Part shown: piece by piece, positions 36,789 to 45,028 of the stretch
Position numbering within the stretch: position 1 is the stretch's first letter
Layout: every line of letters begins with the position of its first letter
DNA from: Bradyrhizobium sp. in8p8
GTDB taxonomy: Bacteria; Pseudomonadota; Alphaproteobacteria; Rhizobiales; Xanthobacteraceae
Length of the DNA stretch: 64,000 nucleotides
Reading direction: 5' to 3'
Assembly: GCF_000426845.1 (NCBI RefSeq)
Contig: NZ_AUGD01000010.1
Coordinates: forward strand, 124,001-188,000
Position numbers and translations under genes: made by a program
The notes under the pieces: model-generated
Database searches by the model: none
The model's input: only the letters and a program-made list of their open reading frames with translations
Told to the model about the DNA's origin: nothing

Positions 36789-36993
36789 TGCGGTCGGGAC
36801 GCTGCATCCAGCTCACGATAGGCATCGCCGGCAAGACCCAGCCCAGCCCGACCACGACGTAATAGATCGCCTGCCGCCAGCCAGACTCGGCGATCCACGG
36901 CATCTGCGCCAGCGCCATGCCGAGCAGGGCCCAGACGGTGGCCAGCACCAGGAGCAGGATGGCGCCGAGGAACTTGCGGGTGCGGATCGTCAT
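36772..36993 (-). CDS. DUF2842 small membrane protein, 73 aa
   Basis: Two hydrophobic segments (about 9-30 and 42-60) separated by MPWIAESGWRQ, with the AxxPxxPMxxWM-like ending ALPAMPIVSWMQRP, match the alphaproteobacterial DUF2842 family. Function unknown. The stop region overlaps the convergent deacetylase-like gene by 17 bases. It is divergent from ctaA, and small membrane proteins in this position near cytochrome oxidase assembly genes are frequent in alphaproteobacteria. Confidence 0.8.
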   Translation of the reverse strand: MTIRTRKFLGAILLLVLATVWALLGMALAQMPWIAESGWRQAIYYVVVGLGWVLPAMPIVSWMQRPDRIKSGS

Positions 36994-37084
36994 GGCGGGC
37001 TTGCGGCTTTCGCGTAACTTGCACTGCGGAAGCGGGGGACTATAAGGGGCGCGCAGTCCGGTTCAAGCTTGGTTTTCGCCCCGA

Positions 37085-38167
37085 ATGACGATGATGTCCG
37101 CACCGTCCGAACCGCATCGCGCCGTGCGCGCGTGGCTGATCGCCGTGGCCGGGCTGATCGCGCTGATGGTGCTGGTCGGCGGCGCGACGCGGCTGACGGA
37201 GTCGGGCCTTTCGATCGTCGAATGGAAGCCGGTGACGGGCAGTGTTCCGCCGCTCACCGAGACGCAATGGATTGAGGCGTTCGAAGCCTACAAGAAAATC
37301 CCTCAATATCGCGAGCTCAATGCAGGGATGAGCCTCTCGGAGTTCAAGGAGATCTTCTGGTGGGAATGGAGCCACCGGCTGCTCGGACGTTTCATCGGTG
37401 TCGCTTATCTCTTGCCGTTCCTGTTTTTCCTGTGGCGCGGCGGCCTGTCCGGTGAATTGAAGCGTCGGCTGTGGCTCCTGTTCGCGCTCGGTGGTCTTCA
37501 GGGCGCGGTCGGCTGGTGGATGGTGGCCTCGGGCCTGACGGAACGCACGGAAGTGTCGCAATATCGGCTTGCGACGCATCTGGTGCTGGCGCTCGTGATC
37601 TTCGCCGGCATCGTCTGGACGGTGCGGCGGCTCAACGAGCGGCTACGGGCCGCAGCGCCTGCACGGCTGCGCTTCACCAGCGCGCTGCTCCTCGTCGTAA
37701 CGTTCGTACAGATCTATTTCGGCGCGCTGGTCGCGGGCCTGCGCGCCGGGCGTGCCTACAACACCTGGCCCGAGATCGACGGCGCCTTCATTCCCTCCGC
37801 CGAGCGGCTGTGGTTCGAGACGCCGTGGTGGCGCAACATGTTCGACAACGTGCTGACGGTTCAGTTCGAGCACCGCATGACCGCCTACCTATTGTTCGCA
37901 CTGGCGGCGTTGCACGCAATCGACGCGGTGCGCTCGCGTGCAGGCGCGGCTGCGAGCGGCGCGTTGTGGCTGTTTGCGGCGGTGACCCTGCAGGCGGTGC
38001 TCGGCATCCTGACACTGCTCCACCAGGTTCCGATCGGTCTCGCGCTCGCGCATCAGGCGGTCGCGATCGTGGTGCTGGCGCTTTCCGTGATCCAATTGGA
38101 GCGTCTGGCCTGGCGGCAATCCGCCGAAGCGCAGCCGCGGGCGGTTCCCATCGGCCAGCCTGGCTGA
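37085..38167 (+). CDS. ctaA: heme A synthase
   Basis: Membrane enzyme converting heme O to heme A for cytochrome aa3 oxidase (Cox15/CtaA type 2). The 360-aa product has eight predicted membrane segments and the four conserved heme-ligand histidines in WWEWSHRLLGR, LATHLVLAL, FEHRMTAY and LALAHQAVA. GGATRLTESGLSIVEWKPVTG near the N-terminus is diagnostic. Three Met codons cluster at the start (37085, 37091, 37094); the first is used. No other cytochrome oxidase genes are adjacent. Confidence 0.95.
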   Translation: MTMMSAPSEPHRAVRAWLIAVAGLIALMVLVGGATRLTESGLSIVEWKPVTGSVPPLTETQWIEAFEAYKKIPQYRELNAGMSLSEFKEIFWWEWSHRLLGRFIGVAYLLPFLFFLWRGGLSGELKRRLWLLFALGGLQGAVGWWMVASGLTERTEVSQYRLATHLVLALVIFAGIVWTVRRLNERLRAAAPARLRFTSALLLVVTFVQIYFGALVAGLRAGRAYNTWPEIDGAFIPSAERLWFETPWWRNMFDNVLTVQFEHRMTAYLLFALAALHAIDAVRSRAGAAASGALWLFAAVTLQAVLGILTLLHQVPIGLALAHQAVAIVVLALSVIQLERLAWRQSAEAQPRAVPIGQPG

Positions 38168-38172
38168 TTGAA

Positions 38173-38517
38173 TCAGCAATAGCCGTAGACGCCGCACGCA
38201 TAGGGCAGGCGCCAGAAATAGTCGACCTGCTTTCCACCGTAATACGAGCCCTGATAATCGTAGCTCCACGGGCGGCCGTAATAGCCCGGCAACGTGTGGG
38301 AGCCGGGCAGCAGCGGTGTCCCCGGCAGGTTGCGGATGTAGCTGCCGATGCCATAGGCGGGCGAGATCAGCGCATCCGGATCGGTTTCGACGTAGACCTG
38401 CGGCGGATCCTGCGGCGGCATGGCCGCGCGCCGCTTCGGCGTGGCCGGCAGGTCGGCAGCGAGCGCGCTCGAAACCGTCAGCATCGTCGCAAGGGCAGGC
38501 ACCATCCAGCGCAGCAT
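38173..38517 (-). CDS. exported Tyr/Gly-rich hypothetical protein, 114 aa
   Basis: The Met at 38517 begins a signal peptide MLRWMVPALATMLTVSSALA, cleaved before ADLPATPKRR. The mature part is rich in Pro, Tyr and Gly, with YYGRPWSYDYQGSYYGG and a C-terminal pair of cysteines in ACGVYGYC. The ADLP start resembles the mature start of rhizobial outer-membrane proteins. No characterised family recognised. It lies convergent to ctaA, only 5 bases from its stop. Confidence 0.65.
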   Translation of the reverse strand: MLRWMVPALATMLTVSSALAADLPATPKRRAAMPPQDPPQVYVETDPDALISPAYGIGSYIRNLPGTPLLPGSHTLPGYYGRPWSYDYQGSYYGGKQVDYFWRLPYACGVYGYC

Positions 38518-38616
38518 CACAGGCTCCGAATCAAAAGGGCGATCCAAGCTCGATGTATGCGGGATGTATGGTTAATGACTGTTAACCGGGCCGGTGCCCG
38601 AACATATGTCATCGCC

Positions 38617-38716
38617 AGTCATTCCGGGGCGGTGCAAAGCACCGTGCCCGGAATTCAGAGGTCGTTCGCATCACTTCGAGGTTCCGGGTTCGCGCCTTTC
38701 GCGCCCCGGAACGACA
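38617..38716. repeat. palindromic intergenic repeat before metY
   Basis: The ends GTCATTCCGGGGC and GCCCCGGAACGAC are inverted, and internal CGGTGC/GCACCG and CGCGCC-type stems are present. It sits in the gap between the exported protein and metY, immediately after the metY stop. Confidence 0.55.
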
Positions 38717-38720
38717 ACAG

Positions 38721-40001
38721 CTACGCCGCCAGCGCCTGCTCCAGATCAGCGATCAGGTCTTCCTTGTCCTCGATGCCGACCGAGAGCCGCACCACGTCGG
38801 GGCCGGCGCCGGATTTGATCTTGGCGGCATCGTCGAGCTGGCTGTGGGTGGTCGAGGCGGGGTGGATCACCAGCGAGCGGGTGTCGCCGACATTGGCGAG
38901 GTGCGAGAACAGCTGCAGCTTCGACACCAGATTGACGCCAGCATCATAGCCGCCCTTCAGGCTGAAAGTGAACACCGCGCCCGCGCCCCTTGGAGCGTAT
39001 TTGCGTGCGAGCTGGTGATACTTGTCGCTCGGCAGACCTGCATAGTTCACCGAGGCCACCGCCGGATGGCCGGCAAGGAATTCGGCGACGGCCTTTGCAT
39101 TATCGCAATGTTTCTGCATGCGCAGCGGCAGCGTCTCGATGCCGGTCAGGATCATGAAGGCGTTGAACGGCGAAAGCGCGGGGCCGAGATCGCGCAAGCC
39201 GAGCACGCGGCAGGCGATCGCGAAGGCGAAATTGCCAAAGGTCTCCTGAAGCCGGATACCGTGATATTCGGGGCGCGGCTCCGAGAGCATCGGATATTTG
39301 CCGCCCGTGGACCAGTCGAAGGTGCCGGCATCGACGATGATGCCGCCGAGGGAGTTGCCGTGGCCGCCCAGGAACTTGGTCAGCGAGTGCACGACGATGT
39401 CGGCGCCATGATCGATCGGCCGGATGAGGTAGGGCGAGGCCAGCGTGTTGTCCACGATCAAAGGCACGCCTGCCTTGCGCGCCACCGTCGAGATCGCCTC
39501 GATGTCGGTGATGCTGCCGGCGGGATTGGCGATGGACTCGATGAAGATCGCTTTCGTGCGCGGCGTCACCGCCCGCTCAAAGCTTGAAATGTCATCGGGA
39601 TCGGCCCACACCACGTTCCAGCCAAAGCTCTTGAATGCGTGTGTGAACTGGTTGATCGAGCCGCCATAGAGCTTTCGCGCGGCGATGAACTCGTCACCCG
39701 GCTGCAGCAATTGCTGCAACACCACGACTTGTGCGGCGTGGCCCGAGGCCACGGCAAGCGCAGCCGTGCCGCCTTCGAGCGCGGCGACACGTTCTTCCAG
39801 GACGGCATTGGTCGGGTTGCCGATGCGGGTATAGATGTTGCCGAACGCCTGCAAGCCGAAGAGCGAAGCGGCGTGGTCGGCATCGTTGAAGACGAAGGAC
39901 GTCGTTTGATAGATCGGAGTTGCGCGCGCCCCGGTGGTAGGATCGGGCTGTGCACCGGCATGCACGGCAAGCGTTGAAAATCCCGGAAGGCGATCGCTCA
40001 T
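38721..40001 (-). CDS. metY: O-acetylhomoserine aminocarboxypropyltransferase (sulfhydrylase)
   Basis: PLP enzyme forming homocysteine from O-acetylhomoserine and sulfide. The Met at 40001 (426 aa) aligns with the family start (MSDRLPGFSTLAVHAG). The PLP lysine is K209 in HSLTKFLGGHG; IYTRIGNPT (56-64), ASGHAAQ and VDNTLASPYLIRP are present. This length and TKFLGGHG are typical of MetY rather than the shorter MetB/MetC. I looked for an upstream SAM-II riboswitch and did not find a convincing one. Confidence 0.93.
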   Translation of the reverse strand: MSDRLPGFSTLAVHAGAQPDPTTGARATPIYQTTSFVFNDADHAASLFGLQAFGNIYTRIGNPTNAVLEERVAALEGGTAALAVASGHAAQVVVLQQLLQPGDEFIAARKLYGGSINQFTHAFKSFGWNVVWADPDDISSFERAVTPRTKAIFIESIANPAGSITDIEAISTVARKAGVPLIVDNTLASPYLIRPIDHGADIVVHSLTKFLGGHGNSLGGIIVDAGTFDWSTGGKYPMLSEPRPEYHGIRLQETFGNFAFAIACRVLGLRDLGPALSPFNAFMILTGIETLPLRMQKHCDNAKAVAEFLAGHPAVASVNYAGLPSDKYHQLARKYAPRGAGAVFTFSLKGGYDAGVNLVSKLQLFSHLANVGDTRSLVIHPASTTHSQLDDAAKIKSGAGPDVVRLSVGIEDKEDLIADLEQALAA

Positions 40002-40141
40002 TGAGGGCGTCCTGTTCTTGGTGGCCTGAAAATCGGGCGGCATGCTGATCGGCGCCGCGCCTGCCGTCAAGGCGGCGCTTCACATCGGAACGATCTTGCT
40101 ACGCATTGTCGCGTTCGCGAAATGAATCCTTCGCGATTGCG

Positions 40142-40726
40142 TCAGCTTTGCTCGCTCTTGTTTTTCGCCGCACGATCGGATGCCGCGGTGTCGCCGCCGC
40201 CGACGCTCATTCGATTGAGGGACAGGCGCATGCCCTGGGTCGGCGCCGGGGGGCGCTTGGAGCTGAGCGTGCGTGAATTCACGCCCATCCAGGAGATCTC
40301 GGACGACAGGCGGCCATATTCGATCTTGGGGCAGCGGTTCATCACCACCTTGATACCGACCGATTCCGCTTTCGCCGCTGCGGCATCGTCGCGCGCGCCA
40401 AGCTGCATCCAGATCACCTTCGGCAGCGGGTCGAGCGTGAGTGCCTCTTCGACCACAGGCATGATGTGGCTGGAGTTGCGAAAAATGTCGATCATGTCGA
40501 TGGGGCGGCCGAAGTCGGAGAGCGAGGCGACGAACGGCTTTCCAAGCAATTCCTTGCCGACATGGCCAGGATTGACCGGAATCATGTCATAACCGCGCTG
40601 CGCCAGATACTTGAAAGCGAAATAGCTCGGCCGCACATTCACCGGCGAGGCGCCGACCATCGCGATCGACTTCACGCTGTTGAGGATGCCGCGGATGTAA
40701 TTGTCGGGATAGGCGTCGTGGTTCAT
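40142..40726 (-). CDS. CoA-binding (YccU-like) protein
   Basis: A Rossmann-like CoA-binding domain: IAMVGASPVNVRPSYFAFKYL (about 20-40), GYDMIPVNPGHVGKELLG, PIDMIDIFRNS and VIWMQLGARDDAAA. The Met at 40726 (194 aa) fits homologues; an alternative ATG at 40753 overlaps the enoyl-CoA-hydratase stop and would couple translation. The C-terminal tail is poorly conserved in composition. The ligand and role are unproven in the family. Confidence 0.82.
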   Translation of the reverse strand: MNHDAYPDNYIRGILNSVKSIAMVGASPVNVRPSYFAFKYLAQRGYDMIPVNPGHVGKELLGKPFVASLSDFGRPIDMIDIFRNSSHIMPVVEEALTLDPLPKVIWMQLGARDDAAAAKAESVGIKVVMNRCPKIEYGRLSSEISWMGVNSRTLSSKRPPAPTQGMRLSLNRMSVGGGDTAASDRAAKNKSEQS

Positions 40727-40745
40727 CGCTTGTCTTTTCTTGTTG

Positions 40746-41570
40746 TCACTCATCCCGCCATGTGGGCGTGCGCTTCTCGATGAACGCGCCGATGCCTTCC
40801 TCGGCGTCGCGTGCCATCATGTTCTCGGTCATCACCTCTGCCGCATAGCGATAGGCGTCGGCAAGGCTCATCTCGGCCTGGCGATAGAACGCCTCCTTGC
40901 CGAGCTTGATCGTGTAGGCGGATTTGAGCGCGACCTTCTGCGCCAGCGCGATTGCCGCATCGCGCTCGCTGCCCACGTCGACGATGCGATTGATCAGCCC
41001 GATCTCGCGGGCGCGTGCGGCCGGGATCGGCTCGCCCGTCAGCAGCATCTCCATTGCTTGCTTGCGGGGCACGTTGCGCGACAGCGCCACCATGGGGGTC
41101 GAGCAGAACAGGCCGATGTCGACGCCGGGCGTCGCAAAAGTTGCTGCGTCGGACGCGATCGCGAGATCGCAGCTCGCCACGAGCTGGCAGCCGGCAGCGG
41201 TAGCGATGCCCTGGACGGCAGCGACCACCGGCTTTGGCAGGTACACGATCGCCTGCATCATCGCGCTGCAGGCATTCATCATCTCGGCAAAGAAAGCGCG
41301 GCCGCGATCGGGGTCGGCGCGGTGCGCGGTGAGTTCCTTCATGTCGTGGCCGGCCGAGAAAGCGGGACCGTTGGCCGCGATCACGACGCCGCGGATCGCC
41401 TTGTCATTGCCGATCTCGTTGAGCTCGGCATGCAGGCCGGCGATCATCGCCTCAGACAGGCTGTTGCGCGCGGCCGGGCGGTTGAGCGTCAGGACCGCGA
41501 TGCTGCCGATCGTCTCGCGCAGCAGGATCTGCGGTTGTGGGGAGGGGGCGCGGGCGACCTGGACGGACAT
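40746..41570 (-). CDS. enoyl-CoA hydratase/isomerase family protein (ECHDC3-like)
   Basis: Crotonase fold, 274 aa from the Met at 41570. It has LTLNRPAARNSLSEAMI, the oxyanion segment FSAGHDMKEL and VQGIATAAGCQLVASCDLAIAS. The position usually carrying the catalytic glutamates reads IGLFCSTPMVALSRNV, the pattern of the ECHDC3-type subgroup, which lacks a demonstrated hydratase reaction. The CoA-binding protein gene follows immediately on the same strand, so they are probably one operon. Confidence 0.85.
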   Translation of the reverse strand: MSVQVARAPSPQPQILLRETIGSIAVLTLNRPAARNSLSEAMIAGLHAELNEIGNDKAIRGVVIAANGPAFSAGHDMKELTAHRADPDRGRAFFAEMMNACSAMMQAIVYLPKPVVAAVQGIATAAGCQLVASCDLAIASDAATFATPGVDIGLFCSTPMVALSRNVPRKQAMEMLLTGEPIPAARAREIGLINRIVDVGSERDAAIALAQKVALKSAYTIKLGKEAFYRQAEMSLADAYRYAAEVMTENMMARDAEEGIGAFIEKRTPTWRDE

Positions 41571-41656
41571 TGACGCGATTTCCGCTAAATGATTGCAGTT
41601 GGATGACACAGCTAACTTAATGTAACAGGGCAAGTGAAGCGAGGGTGGGAAGCGGC

Positions 41657-42085
41657 ATGGCGTTAGCGAAAATGAGCGTGGCGGAGCTGGAGCGGTTCCT
41701 CCGTGACGAATTTCCCCAGGCCTTCAGCGGTGACGACATCACCATCGAGAGCGCGGACGGCCAGACCAGCCTTCTGCGCCAGCGCTACAGCGAACGAATG
41801 CTGCGGCCGGGCGGAACCGTGTCAGGCCCGACGCTGATGGCGCTTGCCGATTTCGCGATGTACGTGGTGCTGCTCTCCGCGATCGGACCGATCGGGCTCG
41901 CCGTCACCACCAATCTCAACATCAATTTCCTGCGGAAGGGCCAGCCGGGGCAGGACGTGCTGGCCGAGGCGCGGCTGCTCAAGCTCGGCAAGCGTCTGGC
42001 GGTCGGCGAAGTGAACCTGTTATCCGGAACGTCACCCGATCCGATCGCGCATGTCACCTCGACCTATTCCATTCCAAATGTTTGA
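41657..42085 (+). CDS. PaaI-family hotdog thioesterase
   Basis: The 142-aa protein has the hotdog-fold motif GGTVSGPTLMALADFAMYVVLLS (long helix with Gly-rich start) and TTNLNINFLRKGQPGQDVLAEARLLKLG of the acyl-CoA thioesterase family. The substrate is unknown. The Met at 41657 is chosen over a TTG/GTG region upstream. It is divergent from the enoyl-CoA-hydratase-like gene, with about 86 bases between, and precedes rplM. Confidence 0.85.
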   Translation: MALAKMSVAELERFLRDEFPQAFSGDDITIESADGQTSLLRQRYSERMLRPGGTVSGPTLMALADFAMYVVLLSAIGPIGLAVTTNLNINFLRKGQPGQDVLAEARLLKLGKRLAVGEVNLLSGTSPDPIAHVTSTYSIPNV

Positions 42086-42157
42086 GCTTTTTGCGGGTAA
42101 TATGACACCGTAATTGCAAGCTATTGATATTGCAGTCTTAATTTGCGACCTTGGCCA

Positions 42158-42186
42158 TTGACCATTGACCATCTCTTCTCTAGAAA
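42158..42186 (+). promoter_or_regulatory. candidate sigma-70-type promoter of rplM-rpsI
   Basis: TTGACC (42158-42163), a 17-base spacer and TAGAAA (42181-42186), about 57 bases upstream of rplM. A second TTGACC directly follows the first (ATTGACCATTGACC), which could offer alternative -35 contacts. Confidence 0.45.
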
Positions 42187-42243
42187 ACCGCCCAGTCCGG
42201 CGCGGTGTTCGCGCCGATGCTCCCCGTCCACGGAAACTCTGAC

Positions 42244-42708
42244 ATGAAAACCTTTTCGGCAAAGCCGGCTGAGGTGACGAAGAAGTGGGTGCTGATCGAC
42301 GCCAAGGGTCTGGTCGTCGGCCGTCTCGCCACCATCGTCGCCATGCGCCTGCGCGGCAAGCACCTCCCGACCTACACCCCGCACGTTGATTGCGGCGACA
42401 ACGTCATCATCATCAACGCGCAGCATGCAGTCCTCACCGGTCGCAAGCGCGAGCAGAAGACCTACTACAAGCACACCGGTTACGTCGGCCACGTGAAGGA
42501 GCGCACCGCGCGCCAGATCCTCGAGGGCCGTCATCCCGAGCGCGTGCTCGAGAAGGCCGTCGAGCGCATGATCCCGCGTGGTCCGCTCGGTCGCGTGCAG
42601 ATGGGTAACCTACGTGTCTATGGCGGGGCCGATCATCCGCACGAGGCGCAGCAGCCCGAGAAGATCGACATCGCCAAGTTGAACCGCAAGAACACGAGGG
42701 CCGCATAA
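42244..42708 (+). CDS. rplM: 50S ribosomal protein L13
   Basis: Early-assembly large-subunit protein. The Met at 42244 gives 154 aa, beginning MKTFSAKPAEVTKKW. Signatures are DAKGLVVGRLAT, LRGKHLPTYTPHVDCGD and ERMIPRGPLGRVQMGNL, all standard. The gene is paired with rpsI, one base between stop and start. Confidence 0.97.
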   Translation: MKTFSAKPAEVTKKWVLIDAKGLVVGRLATIVAMRLRGKHLPTYTPHVDCGDNVIIINAQHAVLTGRKREQKTYYKHTGYVGHVKERTARQILEGRHPERVLEKAVERMIPRGPLGRVQMGNLRVYGGADHPHEAQQPEKIDIAKLNRKNTRAA

Positions 42709-42709
42709 C

Positions 42710-43189
42710 ATGGCCGAATCCATCCAATCGCTCGACCAGCTCTCGCAGCTCAAGACGGCGGCCGCGCCTGAGGCGCCCAAGCACGAGAAGAAGGTCGACA
42801 AGTTCAACCGCGCCTACGCCACCGGCAAGCGCAAGGACGCGGTCGCACGCGTGTGGATCAAGCCGGGCGCCGGCAAGGTCACCGTCAACTCGCGCGAGGT
42901 CGAAGTCTATTTCGCCCGTCCCGTGCTGCGCATGATGATCGAGCAGCCATTCTCGGTAGCCCAGCGTTCGGGCCAGTACGACGTGATCTGCACCGTCGCC
43001 GGCGGCGGCCTCTCCGGCCAGGCCGGCGCGGTCCGTCACGGCATCTCCAAGGCGCTCACCTATTTCGAGCCGGAGCTGCGCAGCGTGCTCAAGAAGGGCG
43101 GCTTCCTCACCCGCGACTCGCGCGTGGTGGAGCGCAAGAAGTACGGCAAGGCCAAGGCCCGCCGGTCCTTCCAGTTCTCGAAGCGTTAA
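42710..43189 (+). CDS. rpsI: 30S ribosomal protein S9
   Basis: Small-subunit protein contacting P-site tRNA through its C-terminal tail. The 159 aa include an N-terminal extension of about 25 residues typical of alphaproteobacteria, then YATGKRKDAVARVWIKPG, GGGLSGQAGAVRHGISKAL and the terminal RRSFQFSKR. A strong terminator follows. Confidence 0.97.
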   Translation: MAESIQSLDQLSQLKTAAAPEAPKHEKKVDKFNRAYATGKRKDAVARVWIKPGAGKVTVNSREVEVYFARPVLRMMIEQPFSVAQRSGQYDVICTVAGGGLSGQAGAVRHGISKALTYFEPELRSVLKKGGFLTRDSRVVERKKYGKAKARRSFQFSKR

Positions 43190-43234
43190 TCGCTTTCGTC
43201 GGATTCGCCGCGAAAGCGGCTTCAATGAGATGCA

Positions 43235-43263
43235 AAAGGGCGCTGATTTCAGCGCCCTTTTTG
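43235..43263 (+). terminator. intrinsic terminator of rplM-rpsI
   Basis: AAAGGGCGCT (43235-43244) pairs perfectly with AGCGCCCTTT (43251-43260), followed by further Ts. It lies about 46 bases after rpsI. Confidence 0.88.
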
Positions 43264-43418
43264 CTGTTCGTTTGTATGCAAATTGATGGCGTGTTTCCCG
43301 AAAAGTTGTCCCCGCGCGAAAACCTGAATGGAACCCGCCGGACATAGCGTCGCCTATGGAAGGGCGCGCAAATCGGATGTGCCGATCGCGTAACTGCTAT
43401 GTTGTAGAGGGGGCCGAC

Positions 43419-44639
43419 ATGATGTCGCTCGATAGCATCACGCTCTATTTGGTCGCGACCATGGTTGCCGCGCTGCTCGGCGCCATGATGGTGTTTTTCG
43501 GCAGGCAGGAGAACAGCCCGGCGCTGAGATGGTGGGGCACCGCCTATCTTCTCGGTGCCGCCGCCGTCGCGCTATGGACTGCGGCTGGCGACAGGCTGGG
43601 CCCGCACATTTACCTGGCGCTGAACGCCGTCGGCTTCGTCGCCTGCGGCATGGTGTGGAACGCCGCGCGCGTCTTCCACGGCCGCAAGCCGAACTGGCCC
43701 GGTCTCGTGCTCGGCGCGCTCGCCTGGGTCGCTGCTGCGACGCTGCTCGATCCGGCTGCATCCATGCTGCGCATGCTCGTCGGCGCCGGCATCGTCTCGG
43801 TGTATGCAGCGCTGACCGCCAGCGAGCTCTGGACCGAACGGCGCAAGAGCGTTCAACGACGCTGGCCGGCCTTGGTGATGCCGGTGATGCATGGTTGCGT
43901 ATTGATGCTGCCGATCCTGATCGGCAGCTTCCTGCGCCCGCACGATGCAAGCTTCTCCCAGAGCATCTGGGTCACAGTGTTCGCGGTCGAGCTTATCCTC
44001 TATGCCGTCGGCACCGTGTTCGTCATCTTCATGCTCGTGTCCGAGCGCACCGTGACCGCGCACCGGACCGCAGCTTCCACCGATCCGCTCACGGGCATGC
44101 TCAACCGCCGCGGCTTCTCGGAAGCCTGCGCGCGCGTGATCGAGCGCGAGGCCAAGGCCGGGCGTCCGGTGACCGTGATGATCTTCGACATCGACCACTT
44201 CAAGTCGATCAACGACCGCTTCGGCCATCCCGCCGGGGACGAGATGCTGAAGCTGTTCTCGACCGTCGTGGTCAGCAGCCTGCGCATCTCGGACCTCTCG
44301 GGCCGCATCGGCGGCGAGGAGTTCGCAGCGCTGTTGCCCTGCTCGCTGGAGGAGGGCGTGCTGGTCGCCGAGCGCGTGCGCGAGGCGTTCGAAAACTCCG
44401 GCGTCGTTGTCGATGAAGGCCCGGTCGATACCACCGTCAGCATCGGTGTCGCCGGAGGTCCCGCCGGCACCGAGCTCGAGGTGCTGCTTGCCTCGGCCGA
44501 TACCGCGCTCTACCAGGCCAAGCGCGGCGGCCGTAACCGCGTCGAGGCGGCGGAGGAGCTGCCGCTGTCGCTGGAGAACTGGCGCCGCCAGAGCGCCGCG
44601 CGAACCGGTGCATCGCAGCCACGTCCAGCAACGGCGTGA
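43419..44639 (+). CDS. membrane-bound diguanylate cyclase (GGDEF)
   Basis: Makes cyclic di-GMP from two GTP. The ATG at 43419 follows AGAGGGGG at good spacing; the start gives 406 aa. About seven N-terminal membrane segments (to residue ~215) precede the GGDEF domain, which opens DPLTGMLNRRGF and has GGEEF at 298-302. An RISD motif five residues before it (289-292) is a complete inhibitory I-site, so product inhibition is likely. The sensory input is unknown. Monocistronic with its own terminator. Confidence 0.93.
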   Translation: MMSLDSITLYLVATMVAALLGAMMVFFGRQENSPALRWWGTAYLLGAAAVALWTAAGDRLGPHIYLALNAVGFVACGMVWNAARVFHGRKPNWPGLVLGALAWVAAATLLDPAASMLRMLVGAGIVSVYAALTASELWTERRKSVQRRWPALVMPVMHGCVLMLPILIGSFLRPHDASFSQSIWVTVFAVELILYAVGTVFVIFMLVSERTVTAHRTAASTDPLTGMLNRRGFSEACARVIEREAKAGRPVTVMIFDIDHFKSINDRFGHPAGDEMLKLFSTVVVSSLRISDLSGRIGGEEFAALLPCSLEEGVLVAERVREAFENSGVVVDEGPVDTTVSIGVAGGPAGTELEVLLASADTALYQAKRGGRNRVEAAEELPLSLENWRRQSAARTGASQPRPATA

Positions 44640-44647
44640 GCAGGACC

Positions 44648-44673
44648 AAGGCGCCGTTGCGGCGCCTTTTTCT
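44648..44673 (+). terminator. intrinsic terminator of the diguanylate cyclase gene
   Basis: AAGGCGCC (44648-44655) pairs with GGCGCCTT (44661-44668) around GTTGC, then T-rich TTTTCTTTT. Confidence 0.85.
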
Positions 44674-44725
44674 TTTCTGCCGTCTGCGGTAGACACGCCG
44701 ATCCAACAACAAAGGGTGGGAACCG

Positions 44726-45022
44726 ATGATCACCGAGATCGCGCAAATCGACGTCAAGCCGGGCAGCGAGAAGGACTTTGAAGCTGCCGTGGCCAAGGCC
44801 AAGGCGGCCTTCGGCCGCTCCAAGGGCTTTCACGGCTTCGAGCTGCACAAATCGATCGAGAAGCCGCAGCGCTACCGGCTGATGGTGAAGTGGGCGACGC
44901 TGGAGAACCACACCGTCGATTTCCGCGGTTCGGAGAATTTCACCGAGTGGCGCGGCCTTGTCGGCCAGTATTTTGCTGCACCTCCGGAGGTCGAGCACAC
45001 AGAGGTCGTTCTGACGACCTGA
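44726..45022 (+). CDS. antibiotic biosynthesis monooxygenase (ABM) domain protein, 98 aa
   Basis: A small ferredoxin-like (dimeric alpha/beta barrel) protein: ITEIAQIDVKPGSEKDFEAAV, GFHGFELHKSIEKPQRYRLMVKW and HTVDFRGSENFTEW match the ABM/Dabb class, which includes heme-degrading and quinone-acting monooxygenases. Substrate unknown. A GTGGGA-like ribosome site precedes the ATG. Convergent with the AI-2E family gene, 6 bases apart. Confidence 0.82.
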   Translation: MITEIAQIDVKPGSEKDFEAAVAKAKAAFGRSKGFHGFELHKSIEKPQRYRLMVKWATLENHTVDFRGSENFTEWRGLVGQYFAAPPEVEHTEVVLTT

Positions 45023-45028
45023 CCGGAG

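Noticed and set aside
40002..40141. SAM-II riboswitch upstream of metY
   Set aside because: The minus-strand sequence lacks the conserved CTAAAA-type core and pseudoknot arrangement.
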